Positions 7,830 to 15,968 are shown, numbered from the stretch's first letter. The stretch: 42,929 nt of DNA from Deltaproteobacteria bacterium (GCA_020444075.1 JAHLLR010000045.1:1-42929), one strand, 5' to 3'. Notes: a model not told the origin generated them from the letters alone. Program-made: numbers and translations.

Positions 7830-8543
7830 TCAATCCCCCAATTCGATCTCGGCATAAAGTTGCTCCAGGCCGACTGTTGTCAAGGCAATCCCGAAAACCT
7901 CGGCCAAATGTGCCGCCATTTCCTGCCGGGCCTCGGCCATGGCGACGGGGCCGTTCAGATGGCGTTCGAAAGAGGTCATGCGCACCTGGTCGAGACCGCA
8001 GGGGTTGATCCAGGTAAAGGGCTCCATGTCCGTGTTGACGTTCAGAGCCAGACCGTGGAAACTGACGCCGCGGCGAACGGTGATGCCTATGCTGCCCAAC
8101 TTGTCGCCATTGAGCCAGACACCGCGATTGGCCGGATCGGTGCGGGCATCGATGCCCCAGTGGCCGGCCGTAAGGATCATGGCCTGTTCGAGGCCGGAGA
8201 CGAATTCAACCACTTTAAGGCGCCTGCGGTTGAGGTCGATGATCGGATAGGCCACCAGCTGCCCCGGCCCGTGATAGGTGATGTTGCCCCCGCGATCCGT
8301 GGGCACGACCGATACGCCTTTTTCGGCCAGGAAATGGTCGGTGACGCACAGGTTTTCCCGTCCGCCGCGCCGGCCCAGGGTGAAGATGCGGGGGTGCTCG
8401 ACGCACAGGATCACGTCTGCGTCCAGGCGGCCGGCTGTTTTGGCACTGACGACGGCCAACTGAAGGTCCAGTGCCTGCTTGTAATCGGTTTCCGGCAGAT
8501 CAATCCACCAGCAAGCCGGCATTGTGTTCTTCTCAGGTGACAT
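7830..8543 (-). CDS. lipB: Octanoyltransferase
   Basis: A 237-residue octanoyl-ACP:protein N-octanoyltransferase, which loads octanoate onto the lipoyl domain lysine before LipA adds sulfur. The family signature RGGNITYHGPGQLVAYP (about residues 84-100) is present. So are the catalytic Lys148 (GDKLGSIGI) and Cys182 (INPCGLDQ). The length is normal. The ATG at 8541-8543 gives the full N-terminus, and an ATG seven codons later (8520-8522) is an alternative. A terminator hairpin separates it from gcvPB upstream, so lipB-lipA may have its own promoter in the 201-base gap at 8544-8744. It is positioned to serve GcvH. Confidence 0.94.
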   Translation of the reverse strand: MSPEKNTMPACWWIDLPETDYKQALDLQLAVVSAKTAGRLDADVILCVEHPRIFTLGRRGGRENLCVTDHFLAEKGVSVVPTDRGGNITYHGPGQLVAYPIIDLNRRRLKVVEFVSGLEQAMILTAGHWGIDARTDPANRGVWLNGDKLGSIGITVRRGVSFHGLALNVNTDMEPFTWINPCGLDQVRMTSFERHLNGPVAMAEARQEMAAHLAEVFGIALTTVGLEQLYAEIELGD

Positions 8544-8694
8544 GGGTAATGTTCAATAAATCCAAAATAATGTGGCCATGACTCGGATAAACCGGACACA
8601 ATAAGCCACAAGCACCAAATTACAAAATCCAAGAGTCGTTTGGCAACATCAACATTGGCAATGGTTATCTGTCTTCTGAAATTAAATTTTCTCC

Positions 8695-8730
8695 CTCGAG
8701 AAAAACAGGGGCGGCCCGACAGCCGCCCCC
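8695..8730 (-). terminator. Intrinsic terminator after gcvPB
   Basis: On the minus strand an 8-bp stem GGGGCGGC/GCCGCCCC (8728-8721 with 8714-8707) and a 6-base loop are followed by TGTTTTTCTC. This is a classic intrinsic terminator 15 bp after the gcvPB stop codon, which suggests that the gcv operon ends here and lipBA is at least partly separate. Confidence 0.85.
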
Positions 8731-8744
8731 GGGAATAGTACTTT

Positions 8745-10199
8745 TTAACCCCGCAGGCAGGGATTACGGGCTGCCGCGGTTTCGTCCAAGCGCCTCACCT
8801 TGGGGAACTGGGGCGATTCGTGGAGGCAGTCGGGACAATCCACGGCCTCCTGGGCGATCTGCTTCATGGCGTCAATGAACTGATCCAGGGTCTCCTTGGA
8901 TTCGGATTCGGTGGGCTCGATCATGATGGCGCCGCTGACCACCAGCGGAAAGTAGATCGTGGGCGGATGAAACCCATGGTCCATCAAGCGCTTGGCGATG
9001 TCCAGGGTGGCCACGTGGTGTTCCTGCTGGCGCTTGTCGGTAAAGACGCACTCGTGCATGCAGGGCCGGTCGTAGGGCAGGTGGTAGTGGCCCTTGAGCT
9101 TTTCCTTGATGTAGTTGGCGTTGAGTACGGCATACTGGCTGACCTCCTTGAGATGCTTGCCCAGGCTCAATATGTAGCTGTAGGCACGCAGCAGGATGCC
9201 GAAGTTGCCGAAAAAGGCGTGAACCTTGCCCACGGACAGGGGGCAGTTTTCGTCCAGGCGGTAGGTGTCGCCGTCCTTCACCACCCGGGGAACGGGCAGG
9301 AAAGGCTCCAGTTCCGGGGTGACACATACCGGACCGGCACCCGGGCCGCCGCCGCCATGGGGAGTGGAAAAGGTTTTGTGCAGGTTGAGATGCAGCACGT
9401 CCACCCCGATGTCGCCGATGTTGACGATGCCCATCACCGCGTTCATGTTGGCGCCGTCGCCGTAGACCAGGCCGCCTTTTTCGTGGACGATGGCGGCCAC
9501 CTTGCGGATGTTGTGTTCGAACAGCCCCAAGGTGTTGGGGTTGGTGATCATAATTCCGGCGGTGTCTTCGTCCATGAGTTCCGCCACGGTTTCGGGCAGC
9601 AGGACACCGTCGGGGCCCGATTTGACCGGCACGGCCTTGAAGCCGCACAGGGCGGCGCTGGCCGGGTTGGTGCCGTGGGCGGTGTCGGGAATCAGCACCT
9701 TGGTGCGCGGCGCGCCCTTGTTTTTGTGATAGGCGGAGAAGATCAGCATGCCGGTCAGTTCACCCTGGGAGCCGGCAGCCGGCTGGAGCGTGACGGCCGG
9801 CAGGCCGGTGATTTCACCCAGGTATCCCTGCAGGTCATGCATCAGGGCCAGGGCTCCCTGGGAGAGGCTTTCGGGCAGCAGGGGGTGGGCGCCGGCAAAA
9901 CCGGGAATGGATGCCTGGCGTTCGTTGGTCTTGGGGTTGTATTTCATGGTGCAGGAACCCAGCGGGTACATGCCGCTGTCCACGCCGAAATTCCATTGGG
10001 AAAGCTTGGTGAAGTGGCGCACCACATCCAGTTCGGACAGATCCGGAAAGTCCGGACCGTCGCCCGCCAGGGATTCGTCCAGCGATGTTTCGTCTACGTC
10101 GCGGCGGGGCAGCGACAGGCCCTTGCGCCCCGGGGATCCTTTTTCCCAGAGCAGGGGTTCGTTGAAGATCAGGCCGGTGGTTCCCATTTTCTCTTTCAT
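8745..10199 (-). CDS. gcvPB: Glycine dehydrogenase (decarboxylating) subunit 2
   Basis: The 484-residue PLP-bearing half of the split P-protein. Together with GcvPA it decarboxylates glycine and transfers the aminomethyl group to lipoyl-GcvH. The PLP lysine is Lys275 in LHKTFSTPHGGGGPG, and DTAHGTNPAS (about 172-181) and YGDGANMNA (about 246-254) are typical of the family. The start ATG (10197-10199) lies within the gcvPA stop overlap (4-bp ATGA) and has a near-perfect AAAGGAGGTGG 4 bases upstream. Split P-proteins are common in many bacteria and archaea. A long open frame on the opposite strand is a by-product of GC-rich coding and is not annotated. Confidence 0.96.
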   Translation of the reverse strand: MKEKMGTTGLIFNEPLLWEKGSPGRKGLSLPRRDVDETSLDESLAGDGPDFPDLSELDVVRHFTKLSQWNFGVDSGMYPLGSCTMKYNPKTNERQASIPGFAGAHPLLPESLSQGALALMHDLQGYLGEITGLPAVTLQPAAGSQGELTGMLIFSAYHKNKGAPRTKVLIPDTAHGTNPASAALCGFKAVPVKSGPDGVLLPETVAELMDEDTAGIMITNPNTLGLFEHNIRKVAAIVHEKGGLVYGDGANMNAVMGIVNIGDIGVDVLHLNLHKTFSTPHGGGGPGAGPVCVTPELEPFLPVPRVVKDGDTYRLDENCPLSVGKVHAFFGNFGILLRAYSYILSLGKHLKEVSQYAVLNANYIKEKLKGHYHLPYDRPCMHECVFTDKRQQEHHVATLDIAKRLMDHGFHPPTIYFPLVVSGAIMIEPTESESKETLDQFIDAMKQIAQEAVDCPDCLHESPQFPKVRRLDETAAARNPCLRG

Positions 10200-11530
10200 T
10201 TGACCACCTCCTTTACCAGTGCATCGATATCATTTTTGGACAGCGTCTCGGTCACGCACATGAGCCAGCAGTCGGACAGTTCAGGATAGTAGGGGCCCAG
10301 GTGCAGCCCGGCGACGATTTTCTTCTCCAGCAGCGCCTGCCAGGTGTCGGCAAATCCATTGGGGAAGCGGACCACGAATTCATTGAAGGTCGGCGCACTG
10401 AAGGGAGATGGGTATCCGGCCGCGGCCAGGGACGATTTGAGGTACTCGGCCCGATCCCGGTTGAGCCGGGAGAGTTCCCGGATGCCCGTGCCGCCCATGG
10501 CCGCCATGTACATGGTGGCTGCCGTGGCGCACAGCCCCTGGTTGGAGCAGATGTTGGAGGTGGCTTTTTCCCGGCGGATGTGCTGCTCGCGGGTCGCCAG
10601 GGTCAGGACGAAGCCGGTCTTGCCGTCCCGGTCGACGGTTTTGCCGATGAGCCGGCCGGGCATGGCGCGCACCAACTGCTGCCGGGCGGCGAACATGCCC
10701 AGTCCGGGGCCGCCGAAGCTTTGGGGGATGCCGAAGCTCTGGCCCTCGCCGCAGGCAATGTCCGCCCCGCAGGCACCGGGGCTTTTCAGCAGGCCATAGG
10801 CCAGTGGTTCGCTGAAAGCGACGACGAAGAGCGTTTTTTTGTCGGCGTGAATGGATTTTTTGGCCGCTTCCAGATCTTCGATGCAGCCGAAAAAGTTGGG
10901 GCTCTGCAAGGCCACGCCGGCCAGTTCGCCCAGGTCCTTCAAACCGGAAAGGTCGGTGCGGCCGTCGGCCGCCACGGGCAGCTCGACCACTTCAAATTCG
11001 GTGGGTGCGAAATAGGTTTCCACCACGCGGCGATACAAGGGGTGAACCGCGTGGGATACCGCCACCCGCTTGCGGCGGGAAACCCGGATGGTCATGAGCA
11101 GGGCTTCGGCCAATCCCGAGGCGCCGTCATACATGGAGGCGTTGGCCACGTCCATTCCCAGCAGGCGGGTCACCAGGGTCTGGTACTCATAGATGGTCTG
11201 CAGGGTGCCCTGGCTGATTTCCGGCTGGTAGGGCGTGTAGGCGGTGAAGAATTCACTGCGCAGCAGCAGCTGGCGGGTGATTTCGGGGATGTAGTGGCTG
11301 TAGCTGCCGGCCCCCATGAACACCTTGCAGGCAGGCGAGGCACCCATGAGACTGGCCAGGCCGTCCATGTGCCCGTTGAGTTCCCATTCGGTAAGGGGGT
11401 CGGGCAGGGCCATCTCATCTTTCCGGCGGCAGTCGTCGGGAATACTGGAGAAAAGAGCATCCAGATCCGCCGCGCCCATCACCTGAAGCATCTGTTGGAT
11501 ATCTTCTTGTGTATGCGGCAGGTATCTCAT
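10196..11530 (-). CDS. gcvPA: Glycine dehydrogenase (decarboxylating) subunit 1
   Basis: The 444-residue N-terminal-type half of the split glycine decarboxylase. It forms an alpha2beta2 P-protein with GcvPB but lacks the PLP lysine. Recognisable segments are MRYLPHTQEDIQQML at the start, MGAGSYSHYIPEI, YQPEISQGTLQ and TREQHIRREKATSNICSNQ. The ATG at 11528-11530 is preceded by AAAGGA. It sits 5 bp after gcvH and overlaps gcvPB by 4 bp, so translation is likely coupled and subunits would be made in equal amounts. The length is normal for the family. Confidence 0.96.
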   Translation of the reverse strand: MRYLPHTQEDIQQMLQVMGAADLDALFSSIPDDCRRKDEMALPDPLTEWELNGHMDGLASLMGASPACKVFMGAGSYSHYIPEITRQLLLRSEFFTAYTPYQPEISQGTLQTIYEYQTLVTRLLGMDVANASMYDGASGLAEALLMTIRVSRRKRVAVSHAVHPLYRRVVETYFAPTEFEVVELPVAADGRTDLSGLKDLGELAGVALQSPNFFGCIEDLEAAKKSIHADKKTLFVVAFSEPLAYGLLKSPGACGADIACGEGQSFGIPQSFGGPGLGMFAARQQLVRAMPGRLIGKTVDRDGKTGFVLTLATREQHIRREKATSNICSNQGLCATAATMYMAAMGGTGIRELSRLNRDRAEYLKSSLAAAGYPSPFSAPTFNEFVVRFPNGFADTWQALLEKKIVAGLHLGPYYPELSDCWLMCVTETLSKNDIDALVKEVVK

Positions 11531-11535
11531 GAGGG

Positions 11536-11934
11536 TTATCCTTTCAGCATCTCAAGGTAGTCGGCTTTGGATTTTAAAGCCTCCAGTTCGGCGGGGTCGC
11601 TGGCTTTGATTTCCATCATCCATCCGCTGTCGTATGGATCGCTGTTCACCCGTTCCGGCTCATCGGCCAGGGCTTCGTTGATGGCCGTCACCTCGCCGCC
11701 GATGGGCATGTAAAGTTCGGATACGGCTTTGACCGATTCCACGGTGCCGAACTCCTCGCCCTTGTCAAAAGTGCTGCCCACCTCGGGCAGTTCCACAAAT
11801 ACGATGTCCCCCAGTTGATCCTGGGCATAGTCGGAAATGCCGATGCGCACGACGTTGCCGTTTTTTTTGGCCCACTCATGGTCGTCGGTGTAACGCACGT
11901 CTTCGGGCAGTTTCAGTTCGCTGATGGCTTTCAT
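11536..11934 (-). CDS. gcvH: Glycine cleavage system H protein
   Basis: A 132-residue lipoyl carrier protein that shuttles the aminomethyl intermediate between P-, T- and L-proteins. The lipoylated lysine is Lys69 in GTVESVKAVSELYMP. The DDHEW near the N-terminus and SDPYDSGWM near the C-terminus are family hallmarks. The strong ribosome binding site GGGAGGAGA precedes the ATG (11932-11934). It lies between gcvT (57 bp upstream) and gcvPA (5 bp downstream). Its lipoylation enzymes LipB and LipA are encoded at the end of the same cluster. Confidence 0.96.
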   Translation of the reverse strand: MKAISELKLPEDVRYTDDHEWAKKNGNVVRIGISDYAQDQLGDIVFVELPEVGSTFDKGEEFGTVESVKAVSELYMPIGGEVTAINEALADEPERVNSDPYDSGWMMEIKASDPAELEALKSKADYLEMLKG

Positions 11935-11991
11935 GGTTTCTCCTCCCTGTGATTGTTTTTTTCTATTGGATTCGCGGCGCGGTGTCCGCGA

Positions 11992-13263
11992 TTAGATCAT
12001 ATCGGCCATGGGGTTGCGGGCGGTGCGGTGGGGACGCACATCGTCCACGATAGTGACGGTGATCTTGCGCCGGCTGTCGGCGATATCCACGTGCTGGCCG
12101 ACTGACAGCTTGCGATTGACCTTGACGAAACCGCAGCAAAGCCCCCTGGCGGTGAAGCCTGCCGGTTTGTCCGGGCTGGCAACGCTGAAAATTTCACCGC
12201 CGTGACGCCCGATGCCCATGTCCGTGGCGCAGGTGAGCACGGTCCCGATCGTTTGGCCGTCAGCATCGATGACCCGTGAGCCTTCACCGGCCGTTATTTT
12301 TCGAAGGTCCCTGCCGGCAAAGGCCTGGGTGAATGAAAAATCCGTATGCTGCTCCAGGGCTGCCCGGCCGATGAAATCCTTGGTGAACCCGGTCTGATCT
12401 GCATTAAAGGGCAGGGCAAAGGGCCAGGGGTGGTTGATGAACGGCCAGTGTCCGATATCCTGGTGGGAAAGCGGCAGCACGGCACCGGCGCGAAGGCTGT
12501 CCCGGGCCGCCAGGCCGCAGGGTTTGATACCGCTGGCTTGGCCGGCTTCAAGCAGGCGTTCCCACAGGCGCTGGATTTTATCCGGTGCCAGAAAAATTTC
12601 GAAGCCGAATTCACCGGTGTATCCGGTGCGCGACAGCAGAATGGGAGTGCCGTCGTCCAGGCGAACCTCATCGGCCAGGGGCGAGGTGGGGTCAATGTGC
12701 CCCTTGAAGGAGAAGTAGGGCATGCCGGCAAAGACCGCTTCCGGATCGGATAGAACCCGGCCGAGAATTCGAGCCGCCGCCGGCCCCTGAATGTCCATCT
12801 TGCCCAACCGATCGGTGAGGTCGGTGACCGCGGCCTCTCTGCCGCCGAGGTTGCGCCGCAAATGGTCGGCGATGGCTCCGCCCATGCCGGCGTTGACCAC
12901 CACCATGTAGCTGTCCGCCTCCATGAAGAAGACGATGGCGTCGTCGATGGGTTGGCCCTTTTTATCTAAAAAGGCCCCATATACGCATCGACCCGGGGAA
13001 AGGGGCTTCCTGGCCGGTCCCATGCAGGCGTCCAGATCGTTGGTAAAGCAATGCTGGAGCAGGGCGGCGGCTCCCGATCCGTCGACGATGACGGCTGCCA
13101 TGTGACTGGTGTCGAAAATGCCGGCGCCGGTCAGCACGGCTAAATGTTCCTCTTTTACCGACGAATACCACAGGGGCATGTCGTAGCCGCCGAAGTCCGC
13201 CATGTTGGCGCCTTGGCTCCGATGCCAGTTGTTCAGCGGCGTCCGTTTGGTTGCGGTTTTCAT
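11992..13263 (-). CDS. gcvT: Aminomethyltransferase (T protein)
   Basis: A 423-residue tetrahydrofolate-dependent T-protein. It releases ammonia from aminomethyl-GcvH and makes 5,10-methylene-THF. The N-terminal GYDMPLWYSSVKEEH, DTSHMA and the RTGYTGEFGFEIF stretch are diagnostic. The ATG at 13261-13263 was chosen because GGAAA lies upstream and the family start TPLNNWH follows. An upstream in-frame start at 13344 would run through an intergenic repeat array. At 423 residues it is longer than many GcvT proteins (about 360-370). The C-terminal barrel ends in an additional DDVRPHRTARNPMADMI tail. Confidence 0.93.
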   Translation of the reverse strand: MKTATKRTPLNNWHRSQGANMADFGGYDMPLWYSSVKEEHLAVLTGAGIFDTSHMAAVIVDGSGAAALLQHCFTNDLDACMGPARKPLSPGRCVYGAFLDKKGQPIDDAIVFFMEADSYMVVVNAGMGGAIADHLRRNLGGREAAVTDLTDRLGKMDIQGPAAARILGRVLSDPEAVFAGMPYFSFKGHIDPTSPLADEVRLDDGTPILLSRTGYTGEFGFEIFLAPDKIQRLWERLLEAGQASGIKPCGLAARDSLRAGAVLPLSHQDIGHWPFINHPWPFALPFNADQTGFTKDFIGRAALEQHTDFSFTQAFAGRDLRKITAGEGSRVIDADGQTIGTVLTCATDMGIGRHGGEIFSVASPDKPAGFTARGLCCGFVKVNRKLSVGQHVDIADSRRKITVTIVDDVRPHRTARNPMADMI

Positions 13264-13289
13264 GACAGGGTTTCCTTTGATGACTAAAG

Positions 13290-13438
13290 GGTTCGAGGAT
13301 TCCAGAATTCTATGGTTCAAGGGGGACACCAACACCTTGGGCAAGGTTAATCGGTTTTTTCATGTGCCTGCCGAATTACAGTGTTCATGGCAGCACTCGC
13401 TTTTTCCTTGAACCCTTGACTCCTCGACCCCTGGAATC
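13290..13438. repeat. Opposed arrays of an 8-bp repeat between the Lrp gene and gcvT
   Basis: On the plus strand GGTTCGAG, GATTCCAG, AATTCTAT and GGTTCAAG run in register from 13290 to 13321. Complementary-type units CTTGAACC, CTTGACTC, CTCGACCC and CTGGAATC run from 13407 to 13438. The two arrays can pair: GGTTCAAG at 13314-13321 with CTTGAACC at 13407-13414, and GATTCCAG at 13298-13305 with CTGGAATC at 13431-13438. They enclose about 85 bp without other features. The unit resembles the array between lipB and lipA. Confidence 0.55.
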
Positions 13439-13442
13439 CTTT

Positions 13443-13886
13443 TTAAAATATATAAGGGATCTTCAGGTTGTAGCTCTTATAAACGACAAAGGTTTCCACC
13501 GATTGTACGCCCTGGAGCCGGGACACTTCTTCGGTGTAGAATTCGAGCAGGCCGAAGCCCTCCTTGAGCAGCACCACGAGGATCAGATCAAATCGGCCGG
13601 TGACCACGCTCACCGATACCACCCCGCGGACACGGCTGAACTCTTCGCCCTTTTTAACGAGGTCCATGGTGGTCAGCTTGACGCCCACCATCACGACCCG
13701 GTGCCGCGGAACCGCTTCCGGATCCACCAGGCCGACGATCTCCAGCACACCTTCTTCCTCCAGCTTACTGACACGTGATCTAACGGTATTCTCGGAAACG
13801 CCGAGATCTTCTGCAATGATCTTATAGGACTTTCTGCCCTCCTGAAGATGGCGGATAATGGAAATATTCAGATCGTCTACCTTCAT
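13443..13886 (-). CDS. Lrp/AsnC-family transcriptional regulator
   Basis: A 147-residue feast/famine regulator. An N-terminal winged helix-turn-helix (residues about 5-50, with DLGVSENTVRSRVSKLEEEGVL split across helices 2-3) is followed by a RAM ligand-binding/oligomerisation domain (VVMVGVKL, VSVVTGRFDLILVVLL). It is the first gene on the minus strand before gcvT and diverges from lpdA. Control of both the gcv operon and the L-protein gene in response to glycine or a related amino acid is a natural inference. The ATG at 13884-13886 is preceded by AAGG 8 bases upstream; an in-frame start at 13919 lacks a site. It ends 179 bp before gcvT. Confidence 0.9.
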   Translation of the reverse strand: MKVDDLNISIIRHLQEGRKSYKIIAEDLGVSENTVRSRVSKLEEEGVLEIVGLVDPEAVPRHRVVMVGVKLTTMDLVKKGEEFSRVRGVVSVSVVTGRFDLILVVLLKEGFGLLEFYTEEVSRLQGVQSVETFVVYKSYNLKIPYIF

Positions 13887-13921
13887 CGACAGCCTTTCAA
13901 TGATACCGTGGATATGCAAAA

Positions 13922-13950
13922 TATTTAATTGAACATGATGAATCTGTCAA
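13922..13950 (-). promoter_or_regulatory. Candidate sigma-70 promoter for the Lrp-gcv operon
   Basis: On the minus strand a perfect TTGACA (13950-13945) is followed after 17 bases by TAAATA (13927-13922), or after 16 by TTAAAT. The predicted start is about 30 bp before the Lrp-type gene. The surrounding AT-rich 216-base region (13887-14102) also has to hold the lpdA promoter. There TTGAAA-N17-TTAATT (13989-14017) is only a weak candidate. A CCGCGG inverted repeat (14042-14062) lies in the lpdA leader. Confidence 0.5.
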
Positions 13951-14102
13951 ACATTTTTTATATAATTGAAGTTTTCATCAAAAAAAAGTTGAAAAATAGT
14001 CGAAAAAGACATTAATTGAAATTGTATCATTGCAATGGGTGCCGCGGCGGATCTGTCCGCGGTTTCAATAAAAAAGAAATATGGATAAGGAGGAAAAGTC
14101 TG

Positions 14103-15536
14103 ATGGCAACACGGGTAACCATACTGGGCGCCGGTCCGGGGGGATATGTGGCGGCGGTACGCGCAGCGCAACTGGGTGCGGTGGTGACGGTGGTGGAAAA
14201 GGAGCAGGTCGGCGGCACCTGCCTGAACTGGGGGTGCATTCCCTCGAAGATCATGAAAACCACTGCCGAGATGCTTGAACAATTTCACCGGGCCGAGGAG
14301 TTCGGCATCCGGACCGAGGGTCGCGCCATGCTGGACATGGCCGGACTCATGGCCCGCAAACACAACGTGCTGGCCACGCAGATCAAGGGCATCGAAAGCC
14401 TGCTGGCCCACCACAACGTCAATCTCGTTCGCGGTCATGCCCGCATCGACGGTCCGGGCAAGGTGTCCGCCACCGGCGAAGACGGCCGGCAGCAAAGCTG
14501 GGACTGGGACCGGCTGATCATTGCCACCGGGTCCCACCCCTTTTCGGTGCCGGCGTTTCCCTTTGACGGCCGACAGATCCTTTCCAGCAACCACATTCTG
14601 GAGATCGAGCGGGTTCCTGAATCCATGGTTATTGTGGGTGGGGGTGTCATCGGCTGCGAATTCGCCTGCATCCTGTCCGCCATGGGGGCCAGGGTGATCG
14701 TTGTGGAGGCCCTGGACCGCCTGCTGCCCCTGCCGTCCGTGGACGCCGGTTGCTCCAAGGTGCTGGAGCGGGAAATGAAAAAGCGCAAGATCAAGTTTTT
14801 CGTGAACCGGGTGGTCGAAGCGATCGAGCAGGGCGATGACGGCCTGACGGTGACCATCGGCCCCTCCCCGTTTGCCTCGGATTTGAAGGAAAAGGACAAG
14901 GTTCCGGTGACGGCAATGGTGGCGCAGGCGTTGGTGTGCATCGGCCGGTCGCCCAATACGAAAGGCATCGGCCTGTCCACCATCGGCCTCGAGACGGATC
15001 CCAAGGGGTGGATCCCGGTGGACGACCGCCTGCAGACCGTTGTCCCCGGGGTTTTCGCCATCGGTGATGTGTTGGGGCCGGAGCGGGTGATGCTGGCCCA
15101 TGTGGCCTCCACCGAAGGCATGCTGGCGGCGGAAAATGCCATGGGTTCCAGCCGGACCATGGACTACTCGGCGGTTCCCGGAGCCATCTTCACCATGCCG
15201 GAGGTGGCCTGCGTGGGACTTACCGAAACCCAGGCCAAAGAGCAGGGGATCGATGCCCGCGCGGATGCCGTGCTGTTCCGCACCATCGGCAAGGCCCAGG
15301 TTCTCGGTGAACTGGCCGGCCAGGCAACCCTGGTTTCCGATGCCGGCAGCGGCAAGGTGCTGGGGGTCCACCTCATCGGTCCCCATGCCACGGACCTGCT
15401 GGGAGAAGGCACCCTGGCGGTGGGAAACCATCTGCGTGTGGCGGACATCGCCGACACCATTCATGCCCACCCCACCCTATCGGAGATTATGCTGGAGGTG
15501 GCGTTGAAGGCCACAGGCAAAGCGCTCCACGGATAG
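14103..15536 (+). CDS. lpdA: Dihydrolipoyl dehydrogenase (L protein)
   Basis: A 477-residue FAD/NAD-dependent disulfide oxidoreductase that reoxidises dihydrolipoyl-GcvH. N-terminal FAD-binding GAGPGGYVAA is followed by the redox disulfide GGTCLNWGCIPSK (Cys40, Cys45). An NAD-binding VGGGVIGCEFA segment and the C-terminal active-site pair His456/Glu461 (HAHPTLSE) follow. The ATG at 14103 is preceded by AAGGAGG 8 bases upstream. It diverges from the Lrp-type regulator and completes the glycine cleavage system. An insertion-rich loop of charged residues (DLKEKDK, near 260) is mildly unusual. A long antisense open frame over this gene is a composition artefact. Confidence 0.95.
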   Translation: MATRVTILGAGPGGYVAAVRAAQLGAVVTVVEKEQVGGTCLNWGCIPSKIMKTTAEMLEQFHRAEEFGIRTEGRAMLDMAGLMARKHNVLATQIKGIESLLAHHNVNLVRGHARIDGPGKVSATGEDGRQQSWDWDRLIIATGSHPFSVPAFPFDGRQILSSNHILEIERVPESMVIVGGGVIGCEFACILSAMGARVIVVEALDRLLPLPSVDAGCSKVLEREMKKRKIKFFVNRVVEAIEQGDDGLTVTIGPSPFASDLKEKDKVPVTAMVAQALVCIGRSPNTKGIGLSTIGLETDPKGWIPVDDRLQTVVPGVFAIGDVLGPERVMLAHVASTEGMLAAENAMGSSRTMDYSAVPGAIFTMPEVACVGLTETQAKEQGIDARADAVLFRTIGKAQVLGELAGQATLVSDAGSGKVLGVHLIGPHATDLLGEGTLAVGNHLRVADIADTIHAHPTLSEIMLEVALKATGKALHG

Positions 15537-15567
15537 GGTGAATGTCCACAACAGGCATCTTTCGGCC

Positions 15568-15650
15568 CCTGGCGGTGTACTCGCTCGTCGGTAATCCTCG
15601 GAATTGGCTCACTATGCCTGCGGTTGCCAACTCGCTCGAGCCTTGCCAGG
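15568..15650. other. Structured noncoding segment downstream of lpdA
   Basis: CCTGGC (15568-15573) pairs with GCCAGG (15645-15650), and inside it GGCTC (15606-15610) pairs with GAGCC (15638-15642). The closed segment contains two ACTCGCTCG-like octamers (15079+500 region: 15579-15587 and 15630-15638). The pairing is consistent with a folded RNA or palindromic repeat lying 31 bp after lpdA, on either strand. Short open frames here have no domain or ribosome binding site. I do not recognise an RNA family. Confidence 0.35.
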
Positions 15651-15864
15651 AACCAAAATCTACCCGTTGTGGGCGTTCACCGTCACACGACTGTCGCATT
15701 GGTAGATGGATTCGAACCTTTCTGCACGAATACGACGATTACAATGAAAATTTAAATACTTGATGAAGCTTTACGGTACGGCAACTGAGAGTGTCTGCAA
15801 ATACTTACCGGTTGTGTCGAGGTAGAATTTCACGGCCAGAGATAGTAGATTGGGGTTCAGGGCA

Positions 15865-15939
15865 AGGCCGCAGGGATTTTGGAACCGGAGGCGTAGCAGC
15901 GCTACGTCGAGGATTGCAAAATCACGAGAACGCCGGCCT
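15865..15939. repeat. Nested palindromic element upstream of the EamA 3' end
   Basis: Three perfect nested pairings share one centre near 15899: AGGCCG (15865-15870) with CGGCCT (15934-15939), GATTTTG (15875-15881) with CAAAATC (15917-15923), and CGTAGC (15892-15897) with GCTACG (15901-15906). The result is a cruciform or long hairpin of about 75 bases with interior bulges. It lies between convergent lpdA and the EamA gene (stop codon at about 15969), so it may act as a two-way terminator, or it may be a copy of a dispersed palindromic repeat. The rest of the 432-base gap shows nothing else. Confidence 0.6.
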
Positions 15940-15968
15940 GGACCGCAAGATGCTGTCTCCTATGGAGG

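Noticed and set aside
8820-11560. Long plus-strand open frames (489 and 419 codons) opposite gcvPB and gcvPA
   Set aside because: They lie antisense to unmistakable gcv genes, match no family, and follow from third-position GC bias. They are not annotated as genes.
7767-13438. CRISPR-like array
   Set aside because: The 8-bp-periodic arrays have no constant repeat of 23-40 bases, no spacers and no cas genes nearby.
13264-14102. Possible glycine riboswitch ahead of the gcv genes
   Set aside because: Neither the leader of gcvT nor that of the Lrp-type gene shows the conserved glycine aptamer pattern. Control by the adjacent Lrp-type protein is the simpler reading.
13947-15470. A 507-codon minus-strand open frame opposite lpdA
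   Set aside because: It is His/Gly-rich low-information sequence antisense to a clear dihydrolipoyl dehydrogenase; it has no domain and no start signal.
15708-15718. GGATTCGAACC, the complement of a tRNA T-loop sequence
   Set aside because: The flanking bases do not form a T stem, acceptor stem or anticodon arm on the minus strand, so no tRNA can be drawn.
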